Source: Orobanche coerulescens
Lineage: Eukaryota; Streptophyta; Magnoliopsida; Lamiales; Orobanchaceae
Assembly (NCBI GenBank): GCA_033398695.1
Contig: CM065804.1
Location: 48,639,501 to 48,703,500, forward strand
Length of the DNA: 64,000 bases
Direction of reading: 5' to 3'
Shown here: one piece after another, positions 47,943 to 59,014 of the stretch
How the letters are laid out: the number at the start of each line of letters is the position of its first letter
How positions within the stretch are numbered: position 1 is the stretch's first letter
Notes under the pieces: model-generated
Databases searched by the model: none
The model's input: the letters and a program-made list of their open reading frames with translations, nothing else
Told to the model about the DNA's origin: nothing
Program-made: the position numbers and the translations under genes

Positions 47943-48239
47943 TAGCGTGCACTAGGGTGCCGGCAGCGTGCACTAGCGGGCCGGCCATGGTCAAGTCCAG
48001 AGCCTCCTGGACCGATCCCCCTGCCCAGGTAGTGCGCGCTGGCTCCCGAGCAGCGTGCGCTACGTCTGCCGGTTAGCGCGCGCAGAGACCGGCCGTAGCG
48101 TGCGCTACCCGCCAACCCTCCGGAGTCCAGAACCTCAGGTGCCCTACTGCCCGGCCCAGGTAGCGCGCGCTGGATGCCGCATAGCATGCGCTACGCCTGC
48201 CGGTTAGCGCGCGTAGTCTCCCGGCAGTAGCGTACGCTA
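47943..48239 (-). promoter_or_regulatory. Palindrome array in the 3' LTR of K
   Basis: TAGCGTGCGCTA-type palindromes (TAGCGCACGCTA in element sense) start at 47943, 47964, 48030, 48051, 48074, 48096, 48161, 48182, 48205 and 48228; steps within clusters are 21-23 bp. The region is much more GC-rich than the rest of the LTR. It lies just upstream, in minus sense, of a TATA-like box. The matching array in the 5' LTR is at 53410-53706 and has more CG-to-TG/CA changes. Confidence 0.8.
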
Positions 48240-48817
48240 TGCCGGTCCCTGCCTCACCCGTCCGGCCAGCGCCCAGCTGCCGTGCCGGTTCCTCCCGCAA
48301 CCGTCCGGCCAGCGCCCAGCTGCAGTGGTCTGGCGACTCGATTCCCAAAAACGCACGGAACGAACACGACGAAACACTCGCGAACAGAAACATCGATCCG
48401 AAATGAAATACCATGCAACAATTAATCACACGCGACCATGAAAAGGGTCAAGACAACAAATACGAATGCGGATACCCACAACTTTGGGTAAATTATAAAA
48501 TGGCCCAAAATGCCCGAAAATCACAATACGTGATCGAATAACCAAATCGAAGTTCACAACACGTCTAACAAAGTTAAACGGACTTACAGGAAACTCGAAA
48601 CAGCAGTTTCGAACGAGATTTGCAAGAATCGAACTCAAGTGCGGAAAAGCCGATTAAGAACACGGAACTCAACAAAACGATACTGAAACGAACTCGGATG
48701 ACAAAAAGTGCAGAATTAATCATGCTCAAAATGACGATACGGTCATGAGCGAGTCGCCAAAACGGACTCCTGCCAAAAATAGAAAAAATACCGGAAATTG
48801 AAATTGCGGATATTACA

Positions 48818-49264
48818 TACTACCCTCCTTAAAAGAAGTTTCGTCCCGAAACTTAAAATAAGTAGGGAGGGGAAACATCCCACCAGGAAGCACTCAACGA
48901 GATACACAAGAAACGCTTAACTTTCGCCCATCGGCGAAACGTTACAAGCAACGCAAAGGAATATACGGTGTGAAAACGCGCTCCACAACGACCAACACAA
49001 CGCCAACGGTAGAAACATAATAAAACCAACAAGTGGCAAGCGTCATCAAATAGATAATGCAATCAAGTCAATTATCCGAACAATCACAAAACACTAAGCA
49101 CCGTGCACAGTCGAGAAAACAAAAAATAAAAACAAAACTATCCACTTCGAATAAAAGAACTTAATCTTCGAAATTCGAAACAACTGGGTAAGGAAATAAC
49201 ATAACATGCAACTGATAGACCACGACCCTCAAGGACTCCTCGGAGTCGGTCCTGATATCAGTGC
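48818..49264 (-). other. Element K: 3' untranslated region with PPT
   Basis: Non-coding stretch between gag and the 3' LTR. It keeps TTTCGGGACGAAACTTC next to the PPT, the same tail seen after pol in E, J and A. So K derives from a full chromovirus by loss of pol. Confidence 0.7.
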
Positions 49265-50263
49265 TCAAGTTCGTGCCTCGGAAGGCTCGACGACTAACTC
49301 GCAAAACTGAACCCGGTGTCCCTCAAGCCCGCACTTGTAACACGTTACTAGCGGAGAAGGACAACGTGCACGGACATGCCCCACCACATTGCAGTTAAAA
49401 CACCTCGTGGATTTACCAGGAGTCAAAGCAGGCGACTTGGAACTCTCAGTCCCACGCAACGAGCGACAGAGCTTCACAGCAGAAAGACTACGACGTTGCG
49501 AACTAGAAACACCAACTCCTACACTGTCCACAAGGTCATCGGACTTCCTCTGCTTCTTCGACTCGGGCACACGCTCCGACGATAACGAAGCTAGTTCACG
49601 GGCCAAGGCTCGGTCTTGGTAGTCCCTCAAGGAAGTGCAAGTGAGTCCCGACATATACACATGAATCTCTGGCTTCATTCGTCTGTCAAAATGAAAGATC
49701 CTCTCTTCCTCGGTTCTCACCCGATCTCGCACATAACCGAGTTGTTTGCTATAGTCGATGATAGCCTGTGACACTGAAATATCTTGCGGTTCTGCCAAAT
49801 AAAATTCGTGAATCCTCTGCTCTCTAATCGGTTTCGGACAGAACTCAGCTTCCATAAATGCCTGAAACTCCGCCCACGTGACATCACGATCACGAGGGTT
49901 AACAGCTTCCCACCAATTAGGGGCATCTTTGTCGAGAAGGTACTGCGTAATAGGTACCTTCCACTCTTCAGGACAATCGACAGCCTTTAATATCTTTCCC
50001 AATAGGAAAATCCAACCATCCCAGCCCAACGCATCTGCAACACCGGCGAATCGAGGGGGATTCATACGAATTACCTCCCGCAGCCACTAATTTGCACCAG
50101 TGTTCTGGGTCACATCTGTAATGCGCTGAACTGTCTGAGTAAACTGAGTCATCTGTGTAGCCACCTGTTGTAATATAGTAGCAACACCGACAATGATATC
50201 ATCACCAGTAGCATGATCCCGATCATGCACCCGGCCGCCACGACCACGACCTCTGCCCCTCGG
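49265..50263 (-). pseudogene. Element K: gag with one in-frame stop
   Basis: Starts [12 protein letters not shown] (50263) and runs through a gag domain (MNPPRFAGVADALGWDGW, QYLLDKDAPNWWEAV, EFCPKPIREQRIHEFY) to two intact CCHC knuckles, CFNCNVVGHVRARC and CYKCGLEGHRVQFC, ending EART. Length is about 333 codons. A single TAG at 50087-50089, after NTGAN, interrupts the frame; the codons continue in the same phase (WLREVIRMNPP), parallel to [11 protein letters not shown] in E. The long undamaged frame after the stop suggests the nonsense change is recent or tolerated. Alternatively translation restarts at an internal ATG (50065). Confidence 0.88.
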
Positions 50264-51252
50264 CATACTGAATAAGCAACCACTCAGCACAACAGGAAAT
50301 CATAACACGCAACACTTACAACGATTACCATCGTAAAGCTACACACATACAAACACCCCAGCAACAATGGTATCGTTCGGCGACCTCAGCGGTCCGAACG
50401 ATATCCAGCATACTGTTACTAAACATCATGAAACAACCAACTTTTGAAAAAAAAATTGGAAACACTAGTTGATCTTGAGTATCACTTTACAAAAAGTTGA
50501 ACAAACATCATTGTCGAGACTTTGAAAACCATCTTGCGTTGAACAAAAATGAGGACACTCTTCTTTTAGTGAAAAACTTTCGGAAATATTCGACCCTCGG
50601 GTCTAAGCAAAGCATTTCTAAATAATTGAAAATATCTCAAAATATTTTGGTCCCCAATTGGAATAATTTGAAATATATTGCGGCACTAGAAAGCACTTTG
50701 AAAGTACCGCGAGAAAATAATTCATTTTAAAGGTACATCTCGAAATTTATTTTCTAAGATACTCAAGGTTTTCGAAAATCTATTAGGCTAGAATGCCTAA
50801 AAACTCACATGTAACAATATTCACTTACATACACCACAACACACGCATCAACTCGCTCAAAATCAAGACAGCACATGTCTTTTACCGGAAAACAAATAGT
50901 CAAATATCATAGTCAAAAGGACATAAATAGCGACAACACTCCTCATATAAACGAAATATGAGAGTCACACAAACGCATCACGAAACTAAGAATCTGCATA
51001 AGGATTCCATCACTTAACACATAATCATACCAATAACTCGTGCCACACGAGGCACAACACAAAGGAGTGAGACTTACATCCACAGGTCGCACGAAGATGA
51101 TGATCGCCCCATGATACTAATCACGACCAACAAACTCAGACGACGCGTCGCGACACGACTCAGTCAGACAAAATCTGACGAGACAAAAACTCAACAAACA
51201 CCACTAAACCCGACAGCCTAGGTTTCCACAACCTAAGCTCCGATACCATTTA
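50264..51252 (-). other. Element K: leader with primer-binding site
   Basis: About 990 bp between the primer site (51237-51248) and gag. AT-rich, no coding frame recognised. Confidence 0.7.
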
Positions 51253-54200
51253 TGTAACACCCCCAATACGCTCAGGGATATTACACGCCGTAGAACCTTT
51301 CCTCAAGGATGTACCAGGATGGTAACAACATCGAACATCTCAACAATGCCTTTAAGGCTAAAATGACTCAGTAGACCGATTTGGTCTTTCAATAAATACA
51401 TACAACTCAAACACATTACATGCCCACGAAGGGGTCGAATACAACATACTCCCATACAACGGGAAAGAATACTGCAGCGGAAATAAAATACAACTAAACC
51501 AAACAATAATGTACGGGCCCTCATGTGATTAGTATCGATCACCTTTCATCATCCTTCCTACCGACCCTGTGTTATGCTCCCAAAACCTGAATGCAAAGAC
51601 AGACATCCACCCCCCGAATACTCGGGGGTTAGCAAAACTCCACTATTTTGCTAGTGCAAGTATAAAATACAAAAAAAAACAAGCCATACATATCATACTC
51701 CAAGGAGTTAGAAATCATAAACATACTTCCCGAGGTAAATCACTTGATCAAAACGGTTAAATCGAAAGATAGGGGTAAACCCAATATACATCTTGTAAAA
51801 ACATTTTACGATCTCGGAGTTTTGAATACATTTGGGATTTTAAGAATTCTCAAGTCGTTCGAAAACATTTATGGACGCAGCCCAAAAGTTATTTTCCCAA
51901 AACACAATTATGATAACAACACACGGGGTCCACGACCCAATTCACAAAACACGGGGTCCAAGACCCAAATCATCAAACACACATTCCTAAGGATTATTCG
52001 TGTCCCGTGCTAACAAGCCACGAACCTCAGATGCTCCCGCAGAACATACCTGAGTGAATAATCCAATAGGAAACCAATACCAAATCACATGTCACCGTAA
52101 CAACAGTCACGTGACCACAAGCACAGATACATTCATAACCAAATCACAACCAAAAGTTATCCCGGCATCGCGCTAACATGCCACGAACCTCAGAGTCCCC
52201 GCAAGACATACCCGATGGATAACCATACGGCCACGCCCGACCCATACTAGCAAGTATGGATCCCGAAGATCCAACAATCCTACCCGGAGGCACATCACAT
52301 ACAACAAGCACACAACTATAATCAACTATCAAGCCAAGCAACATTAAGCATCACAACTTCCTTTCAAAGGAGTAACAACCAATACCACCCGTCACATATT
52401 CACCGAGCAAGCATACATAACAACACGTTATCCTCGGTAAATGATTACGGTTTATTACATTCACTAAAGGTGATCATAAGTCTTTCAACCAACGGAGTTA
52501 ACACACATAGGCCAAAAACATACTTACTCACGAAGCATCCGAGTTATCGTTGAAAGACAACATTTATCGAGAACATACAAATACTTTTTAACATTTATTA
52601 AACATACGGATTTTACATAAAATCATTTACCAACAATTATGCCTATGAAACATGAAATGTATGGGCAAGATACTTGCCTCGAATAATCACAACGCGGAGA
52701 ATCGACCGAAGTGAGGAGACTCGGACCGACTACGAATCCGCCGACTCCACTGAACGACAACCCGCAACAATTATCTACGAACGACAACAATAACAATGAA
52801 AATAAATTCCAAAGTACGACCCCAAAGCTGCTGAATTCAAGTAACAAACGATGAAAGTTCAAAGGTTTCCCCCAAAACGGCCAAGAACACGAATCGACTC
52901 GACAAAACATGAAAATGGAATTCCCAAATGAAATATGGATATTCAATCCATAGGATATGTTTAAAAACATCATTTTACAACAATCGGTTCATCAAAAATG
53001 GATGGAAAACGAAATCAAGAACAAATCCCGCAGAAAGTCAACTCGAAGGAAATCAAGAAATATACCTTGATTCGACGAAGAACAATGGATTAAATGATGT
53101 TAAACACATGAATAATATTAAGATTAATCATACCCATCATGGATTAATCAAAAATACGGAACGAATCGGGTAAAAACCCAAAAACCCCCAAATTTCCCAA
53201 AGATAGGGTTCTAGGAAATCTAACCTTGATTCGCTGGATCAAAGGATGTTATGGAATGATCAATCAATGATATGAACTCAAGAACTTCATGGATTTGTTG
53301 TTCAACATGTCTCCTCGCTCTCAAAATCTCTGGCTGCGGAAAAGAAAGATGGGAAATGAAAAATGGTTGGAAATAGGGCTGCTCGGTCAAATATATAGGC
53401 AGGCCGCCCTAGCGTGCGCTAGGGTGCCGGCAGCGTGCGCAAGCGGGCCGGCCATGGTCCAGTCCAGAGCCTCCTGGACCGATCCCCCCGCCCAGGTAGC
53501 ATGTGCTGGCTGCCGAGCAGCGTGTGCTACATCTGCCGGTTAGCGCGCACAGAGACCGGCCGTAGCATGCGCTACCCGCCAACCCTCCGGAGTCCAGAAC
53601 CTCAGGTGCCCCACTGCCCGGCCCAGGTAGCGCGCACTGGATGCCGCATAGCGTGCGCTACGCCTGCCGGTTAGCGCGCACAGTCTCCCGGCAGTAGGGT
53701 ACGCTATGCTGGTCCCTGTCGCACCCGTCCGGCCAGCGCCCAGCTGCCGTGACGGTTCCTCCCGCAACCGTCCGGCCAGCGCCCAGCTGCAGTGGTCTGG
53801 CGACTCGATTCCCAAAAACGCACGGAACGAACACGACGAAACGCTCGCGGACAGCAACATCGATCCGAAATGAAATACCATACAAAAATTAATCACACGC
53901 GACCATGAAAAGGGTCAAGACAACAAATACGAATGCGGATACCCACAACTTTGGGTAAATTACAAAATGGCCCAAAACGCCCGAAAATCACAATACGTGA
54001 TCGAATAACCAAACCAAAGTTCACAACACGTCTAACGAAGTTAAACGGACTTACGGGAAACTCGAAACAGTAGCTTCGAACGAGATTTGCAAGAATCGAA
54101 CTCAAGTGCGGAAAAGCCGCTTAAGAACACGGAACTCAACAAAACGATATCGAAACGAACTCGGATGACAAAAAGTGCAGAATTAATCATGCTCAAAATG

Positions 54201-54284
54201 ACGATATGGTCATGAGAGAGTCGTCAAAACAGACTCCCACCGAAAAAATAAAAATTACCAGAAATTGAAATTGCAGATATTATA
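51253..54284 (-). repeat. Element K: 5' LTR
   Basis: Plus-sense TGTAACACCCC to GATATTATA (TTACA changed to TTATA), 3032 bp. Closely similar to 45711-48817 apart from the missing minisatellite unit. GTGTT duplication follows at 54285-54289. Confidence 0.93.
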
Positions 54285-54289
54285 GTGTT

Positions 54290-55281
54290 GAGGGATAAGA
54301 CCTAAATGGTGCCCACGTTCCGAAGTATTTCTGTGTAGATACTTCCGTGGCCCTTGGTTGCGACCTTGGGGTTTTTTATAATTGAAAGGTAATAATTGAT
54401 TATTTGTCAATATCTGTTTTCATATACTGTGGATACTTGTCTGGATTGGTACTCTATTATTGTAGTTTGAGATTGGATGATATTATCCGATAGATATTTG
54501 GGTTGGCCCGAAACGGTGTATTTTATTTGAGTTGTGACGACGTTTTGAGAATTATGGTACTGTTGTAATAGGTTCAGAGTTTGGATTATGGAATGGATTG
54601 TATTGGAAGTGACCTGGGTGTGCAGTCCAGATGATTAATCTATTTTTCTTCTGATAAGAAAAGAATAGATAAATCCCCTAGATATCATGAGTCGGTCCTG
54701 CAAACCTGTTCAAAACAATGTACTCCCAACAAATGCATTTTAGACTTTGGAGTTGATTTATATCAGACAAATAATTTTCCTAGTCAAATTGAGTACAGTG
54801 ATCCCAAATATTGATCGACTCGGATATTCGAGGAGAGTATTTTATGTCATTAGTTAATTAAATGATTGTCGGTAATTGATGGTAAGATATATTTCATGTG
54901 ATTATATTACTTGCACCAGCTTTCTGTTGGCCCCTTTTGGGGTGGTTACGTGTTGTTGTATCCGGCTTCAGGTATTTCAGAGCAGTTAGGGATCGACGCG
55001 AGGATAATGGGCCGCTGCGATACTAGATACTGTGAGAGGATGCATCCTAGTCAGTTGTCGAGGAGTGAACTCCTCTGTTTTGACTGTCGGGTTCTTTAGA
55101 GATCTTGTTATGTTATGATGTAGTGATTTGTATTGGTCGTGTTGTATTTATGGAATGCTTGGATTCAGTTGTCTTGTTGAGTTGACCATATCGGTCTGGT
55201 GTTTAATTGTATTTAGCCTGGTAGATCCTCATGGGAGGGTTTACGGCACTGTAATATTCTCGAATATATTGGAGGGTTACA
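54290..55281 (+). repeat. Element J: 5' LTR, second part
   Basis: Resumes the J LTR after K (GAGGGATAAGACC is the same text as before K). Ends TTTACGGCACTGTAATATTC...GGAGGGTTACA, the end seen in the other gypsy LTRs here. Confidence 0.85.
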
Positions 55282-56939
55282 GAAATGGTGTCAGAGCTTT
55301 AGGTTTATGGATACCTAGGCTGTCGGGTCAATTTTGGGTTTCGTCGGTCTTTATGAGTCGTCGAGTCCACAATGGTGACTAGTATCGCTGCGCAACTATC
55401 ATCTCGTGTGATCTACGAATGTAAGTCTCTCTGTGCCTCGAATAAATGTTATGTGAGATAAAAGAATTATTATTTTTCCGCTGCATCGACATTTAAATTT
55501 ATTCAGCTACTATTTTAAGGTATCTACAAAAGTCGTAAAATTAATTCCATTGTCGCGTTTGTAGAATTATAATTTTAAAAGTGATATGTGGCAAGCCATT
55601 TTTGAAAGTGGCGTATAAATTATTTCTAATAAATATTAAATAGTGATTATTGTGTGATGTGCATGACTAAATGAATAGCCTGTGTTGCAATTATGATGTT
55701 AGAACATAGAATTATTTTGAATTGGGAACGTGTTCCTATTCCTTGGAATACATACATTCCCAAAGTTTGAACCTGAGAAATAGACCTGACGATGTTCTTG
55801 CGGTAATTAAATACGCAAACTTTCAAGATAAATATCATTATTTGCATTATCGTACCTAAGGGATTAAATTAATTAATCACTATATGTCCATTTGCGCAGA
55901 ATCCATTTATGTAGGTAAATGATGCTTAATTCATCGATAATGGATAACTATATTAATTTCAACTTACGCATTGTTTTAATTCGGAATTAAAAATTTGGCT
56001 GCAATATTTGACAATTGTGCACATGTTATTTGTGGCTAGAAGAGTTATTATTTAGCAAATAGTTATATTTATTTGGACTGGTACACTGGTATCACTTCAG
56101 ATTTAGGGAATTGACTGCATTGATTTATAATTATAAACTGATTACTTGTGGTTTGTAAACTACTATTTAGTGTGTGTACTAAATTATATATTGTTGGACA
56201 TAAGTATTTGCTGAATGGTGTAAAACACATTATCTCTATTTAAGTTAACAATTTCGAAATAAGTACTGATATTTTAAAAATCTTGAGTTAACTCATAACA
56301 TTTTGTGTAACACCTTTCAGACCAATGTCTTTCAAGCGATGATGTTGGATCAAAAGAATTTCTAAAATACAAGTTTATTTTCATCAGCGGTAACAAAATT
56401 TTTGAGTCATCAAAGAAAATTTCAAGGTTAAAGTTTTAAGACCTCTCGTGAAAATACTGTAAAGTTGGAAAACAGTATCTATGAACTAACACGGGTAACC
56501 TGCGTGACACTGATGCTGCAACATTTTATATACCTATGTGAAATTTAGTGTACCCATGTTATGGATATAACTCATTTAAATTTGTTTGTGTGGTAGTGAT
56601 ATTTGAAATTCCAATAGTGAACCGATGAAGATGTGCGATATGCGTGTACATAGAATTGTGATAAATAAGGTAAAGGTAAATGAGCATGATGTTATTTTGG
56701 GTGTGCATGAACCAATCATTTTTGTTTTAATTGTCTGACACTGTCGGTGAGATGTCACAAATGTGGACAAGGTCATCGTGCAATGCGTTTCAGGGAAGTC
56801 TCTGATATTCTAAAAGATAGGAGCGATATGCGACTATCGGGTAGCGATCAGTTAGTAATTTGCGAATCGTGTTCACATTGAGGTCTGATCATTCTCGTAC
56901 TATGTTTCGGGACGAAACTTTTATTTGAGAAGGTAAGTA
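55282..56939 (+). other. Element J: short internal region with gag knuckle remnant
   Basis: After the primer site only traces of coding remain. At 56753-56794 the plus strand reads CHKCGQGHRAMRF, a broken CCHC knuckle lacking one residue of the spacer and the last cysteine. The region ends TTTCGGGACGAAACTTTTATTTGAGAAGG, the usual tail and weak PPT. Everything else is AT-rich and non-coding. Confidence 0.7.
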
Positions 56940-58584
56940 TGTAATATCCCTACTTTCTTTCGGGATATTTAATCGTGAGTCATCAATCGTAACATGATTA
57001 TTTTCTCATTTTAATTCGTGTTCAACTTTCAAACTCTGTATGCGCTATGTGATATTTATGCGATATATGATATTTACTTGACCTCGGACGTCGTTGATAT
57101 TTTGTACGTAATCTTGAGATGTCAACATAAAGTCATATAATTTTAATTACCTCTTATTCATTTTGATTAATTATTTTATGTCGAGATGTTCACAGATGTC
57201 GTTAATCTTTCGACACTTAGCTTTGTAAGTGCGATCGTGTCGAGACTAAGGTGTACAGTTCTTCGATCATCGCTAACCAGCTTATATCAACTTAAAAGTC
57301 GTTAAGGACTTGGAGATCGAGAGGAGGTCCTCGACCAGAGAATAACTGACAAGTTACCACCGTGACGTAATGACGATTATGGTCGTAAACGACATTTCGG
57401 CTGCCATTAACACACTGTTTGAGTTGGATTTCGGCCCAAAGACCTGCTATATTTTGGAGTCGAGCTGTTGTTCAAGAACAACAGAATATTACGTATGTAA
57501 TGCAGTGACTAGCATACGTTAGAGCAGGGTTCGGCTTGCCTTTCAAAACATGTTTGTTTGTTATGGTTGCCATGAAATGCCTGCATACGCAAGGAAGAAG
57601 TGCATTACGTACGCAATGTGAGTGTGCAGCGTACGTTAAGGGATCGCCTTGCCTGCTACTTTATTTTCCAGACCTGCCAACTTGTTACGGACCTTATGGG
57701 TTCTGTATTACGTACGTGAGGGTACAAATATTACGTTCATTAAGAGTTCTCCGTAGCGTACGTTATGAAGAGGGAAACTCTCTGTCCAGTTTTGCGCAGC
57801 TCTTAACGTACATTAGGAAGAGTTGATAATGTACGTAAGTAGAGTCAATGCTGTGTTAGTGATAGCTTATAAACACGAATTCAGCAGCCTTCTTCCCATT
57901 ATTTCCATCCCCTCCTTCGTTCGAGCTCGGCCAAGTGCAGATGGGGCAAGTTCTTCGTGTCTTTATCAAGATAATCCACAAAGCGGCATCTAAGAATCAA
58001 GACCCTGAATTCGATTTATTCACTTTGCTTGGTGTTTCTCGATCTTGAGGTAAAACCTTCATTCTACTCCGCTGATTCTCGTAGATCTCCTATTATTGTG
58101 TGATTTCGGGACCTATTAATCTTAGTTGAATCCTTGTATTGTCATTCTTGATTTCCTTGGGTTGGAAACAAAATCTTTCTCTCGGATCGTTGAAATTGAT
58201 TGTTGACTATAAAATTCTTGATTGAGGGATTTCATTGAGTATCATTCGTTTAACTTTGAGACTCATCGACTAGATTTTGTTATTTCTCATCAAATTAATT
58301 CTCGTATGGGTTGGTTTTGGTATAGCCGAGAATTATCGTCGAAGTCCGTCTTTGTTGGTCGCCGTGTTTGCTCATTGCGACGAGCCCAGGGGGAAGCCTC
58401 GTGGATTGTTTGGAATCTTCATCTATAAATCTTCTTCGTATCACCGTCAATAAAGGCAAGTTATACGATCACTTGATTTATATTTTTTCACCGAATACTT
58501 GACTACTTAGGAATTATGGTATGAAAAATCTTATGTTGTGCGTAGTACAAATTTTCTGATAATTGAAGATTGTTGATAATCACA
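56940..58584 (+). repeat. Element J: 3' LTR, portion before element L
   Basis: TGTAATATCCC start; contains the promoter segment missing from the 5' LTR. Cut at 58584 by element L (candidate duplication TCACA, 58580-58584). Confidence 0.85.
57489..57838 (+). promoter_or_regulatory. TTACGTACGTTA-type palindrome array in the 3' LTR of J
   Basis: Starts at 57489, 57510, 57581, 57605, 57627, 57685, 57708, 57731, 57754, 57804 and 57827; the run 57685-57754 and the last pair are at exactly 23 bp. A TATAAAC box follows at 57868. Confidence 0.8.
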
Positions 58585-59014
58585 TGTAATATCACGGGTA
58601 TTCCATGCTGTTAAAAACATTATGTACTGCATTTTTAATGATTTAACATTGTACTCCACCTCTCGAAGTTTGTATTTTTATACGTTATGTTTAGACCGTG
58701 TTGTCATGTATATAAGCTTGTGGCATTTATTTATTTTTTGTGATGTAATTGTATGATGTTGATGATATGTCGTTGAGCAATTATCGGTGTGAATATGTCG
58801 GTGTCTAATGTCTTGTTCCCCGAGAAATTGCTGGACGAGTCTAAAAGGACGTCATGTTATAAGGATTAAACGTGATAATATAACTTAGTGTATTAACGAA
58901 CCTTATGTACGTTATTCGAACCGCATTACGTACGCTAGCCCCATCGCCTTACGTATGTTAGAGCTTCGGCCTTACGTACGTAATGCAGTCTTCAGTCTCC
59001 AGATGAGAATCTTG
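58585..59014 (+). repeat. Element L: start of a gypsy-type LTR
   Basis: TGTAATATCACGGG begins exactly where the J LTR breaks off. Four palindromes start at 58903, 58926, 58949 and 58972, all 23 bp apart (TTATGTACGTTA, TTACGTACGCTA, TTACGTATGTTA, TTACGTACGTAA). Cut at 59014 by element M (candidate duplication TCTTG, 59010-59014). The remainder lies outside the window, so any TATA box is not seen. Confidence 0.65.

Larger units (their letters stand above)
45711..48817 (-). repeat. Element K: 3' LTR
   Basis: Plus-sense TATAACACCCC (first TG now TA) to GATATTACA, 3107 bp. It has two complete units of a 75-bp minisatellite (start steps 46617 to 46692) where the other LTR has one. TATA-like sequence (minus) at 47923-47931 and array at 47943-48239. 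Confidence 0.92.
45711..54284 (-). mobile_element. Element K: complete gag-only gypsy element, 8.6 kb
   Basis: Minus sense: 5' LTR 54284-51253, primer site TGGTATCGGAGC (51248-51237), gag, PPT (AAAGAAGTTT... AAGGAGGGTAG), 3' LTR 48817-45711. Flanked by GTGTT at 45706-45710 and 54285-54289. The internal region is 2.4 kb and codes only gag; protease to integrase are absent. This is the architecture of terminal-repeat elements with GAG only (TR-GAG), which must borrow enzymes from an autonomous relative. Confidence 0.93.
43881..58584 (+). mobile_element. Element J: non-autonomous gypsy element interrupted by K and L
   Basis: 5' LTR in two parts (43881-45710 and 54290-55281) around element K, primer site TGGTGTCAGAGC at 55286-55297, internal region of only 1.66 kb, then 3' LTR from 56940, which is cut by element L at 58584. 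The internal region lacks pol. The primer site has one change from the usual TGGTATCAGAGC. The 5' LTR lacks its promoter segment. Confidence 0.85.

Noticed and set aside
47819..48429. GC-rich open frames on both strands in the LTR of K (and 53289-53896)
   Set aside because: They cross the palindrome array, are open on both strands because of base composition, and encode no known motif.
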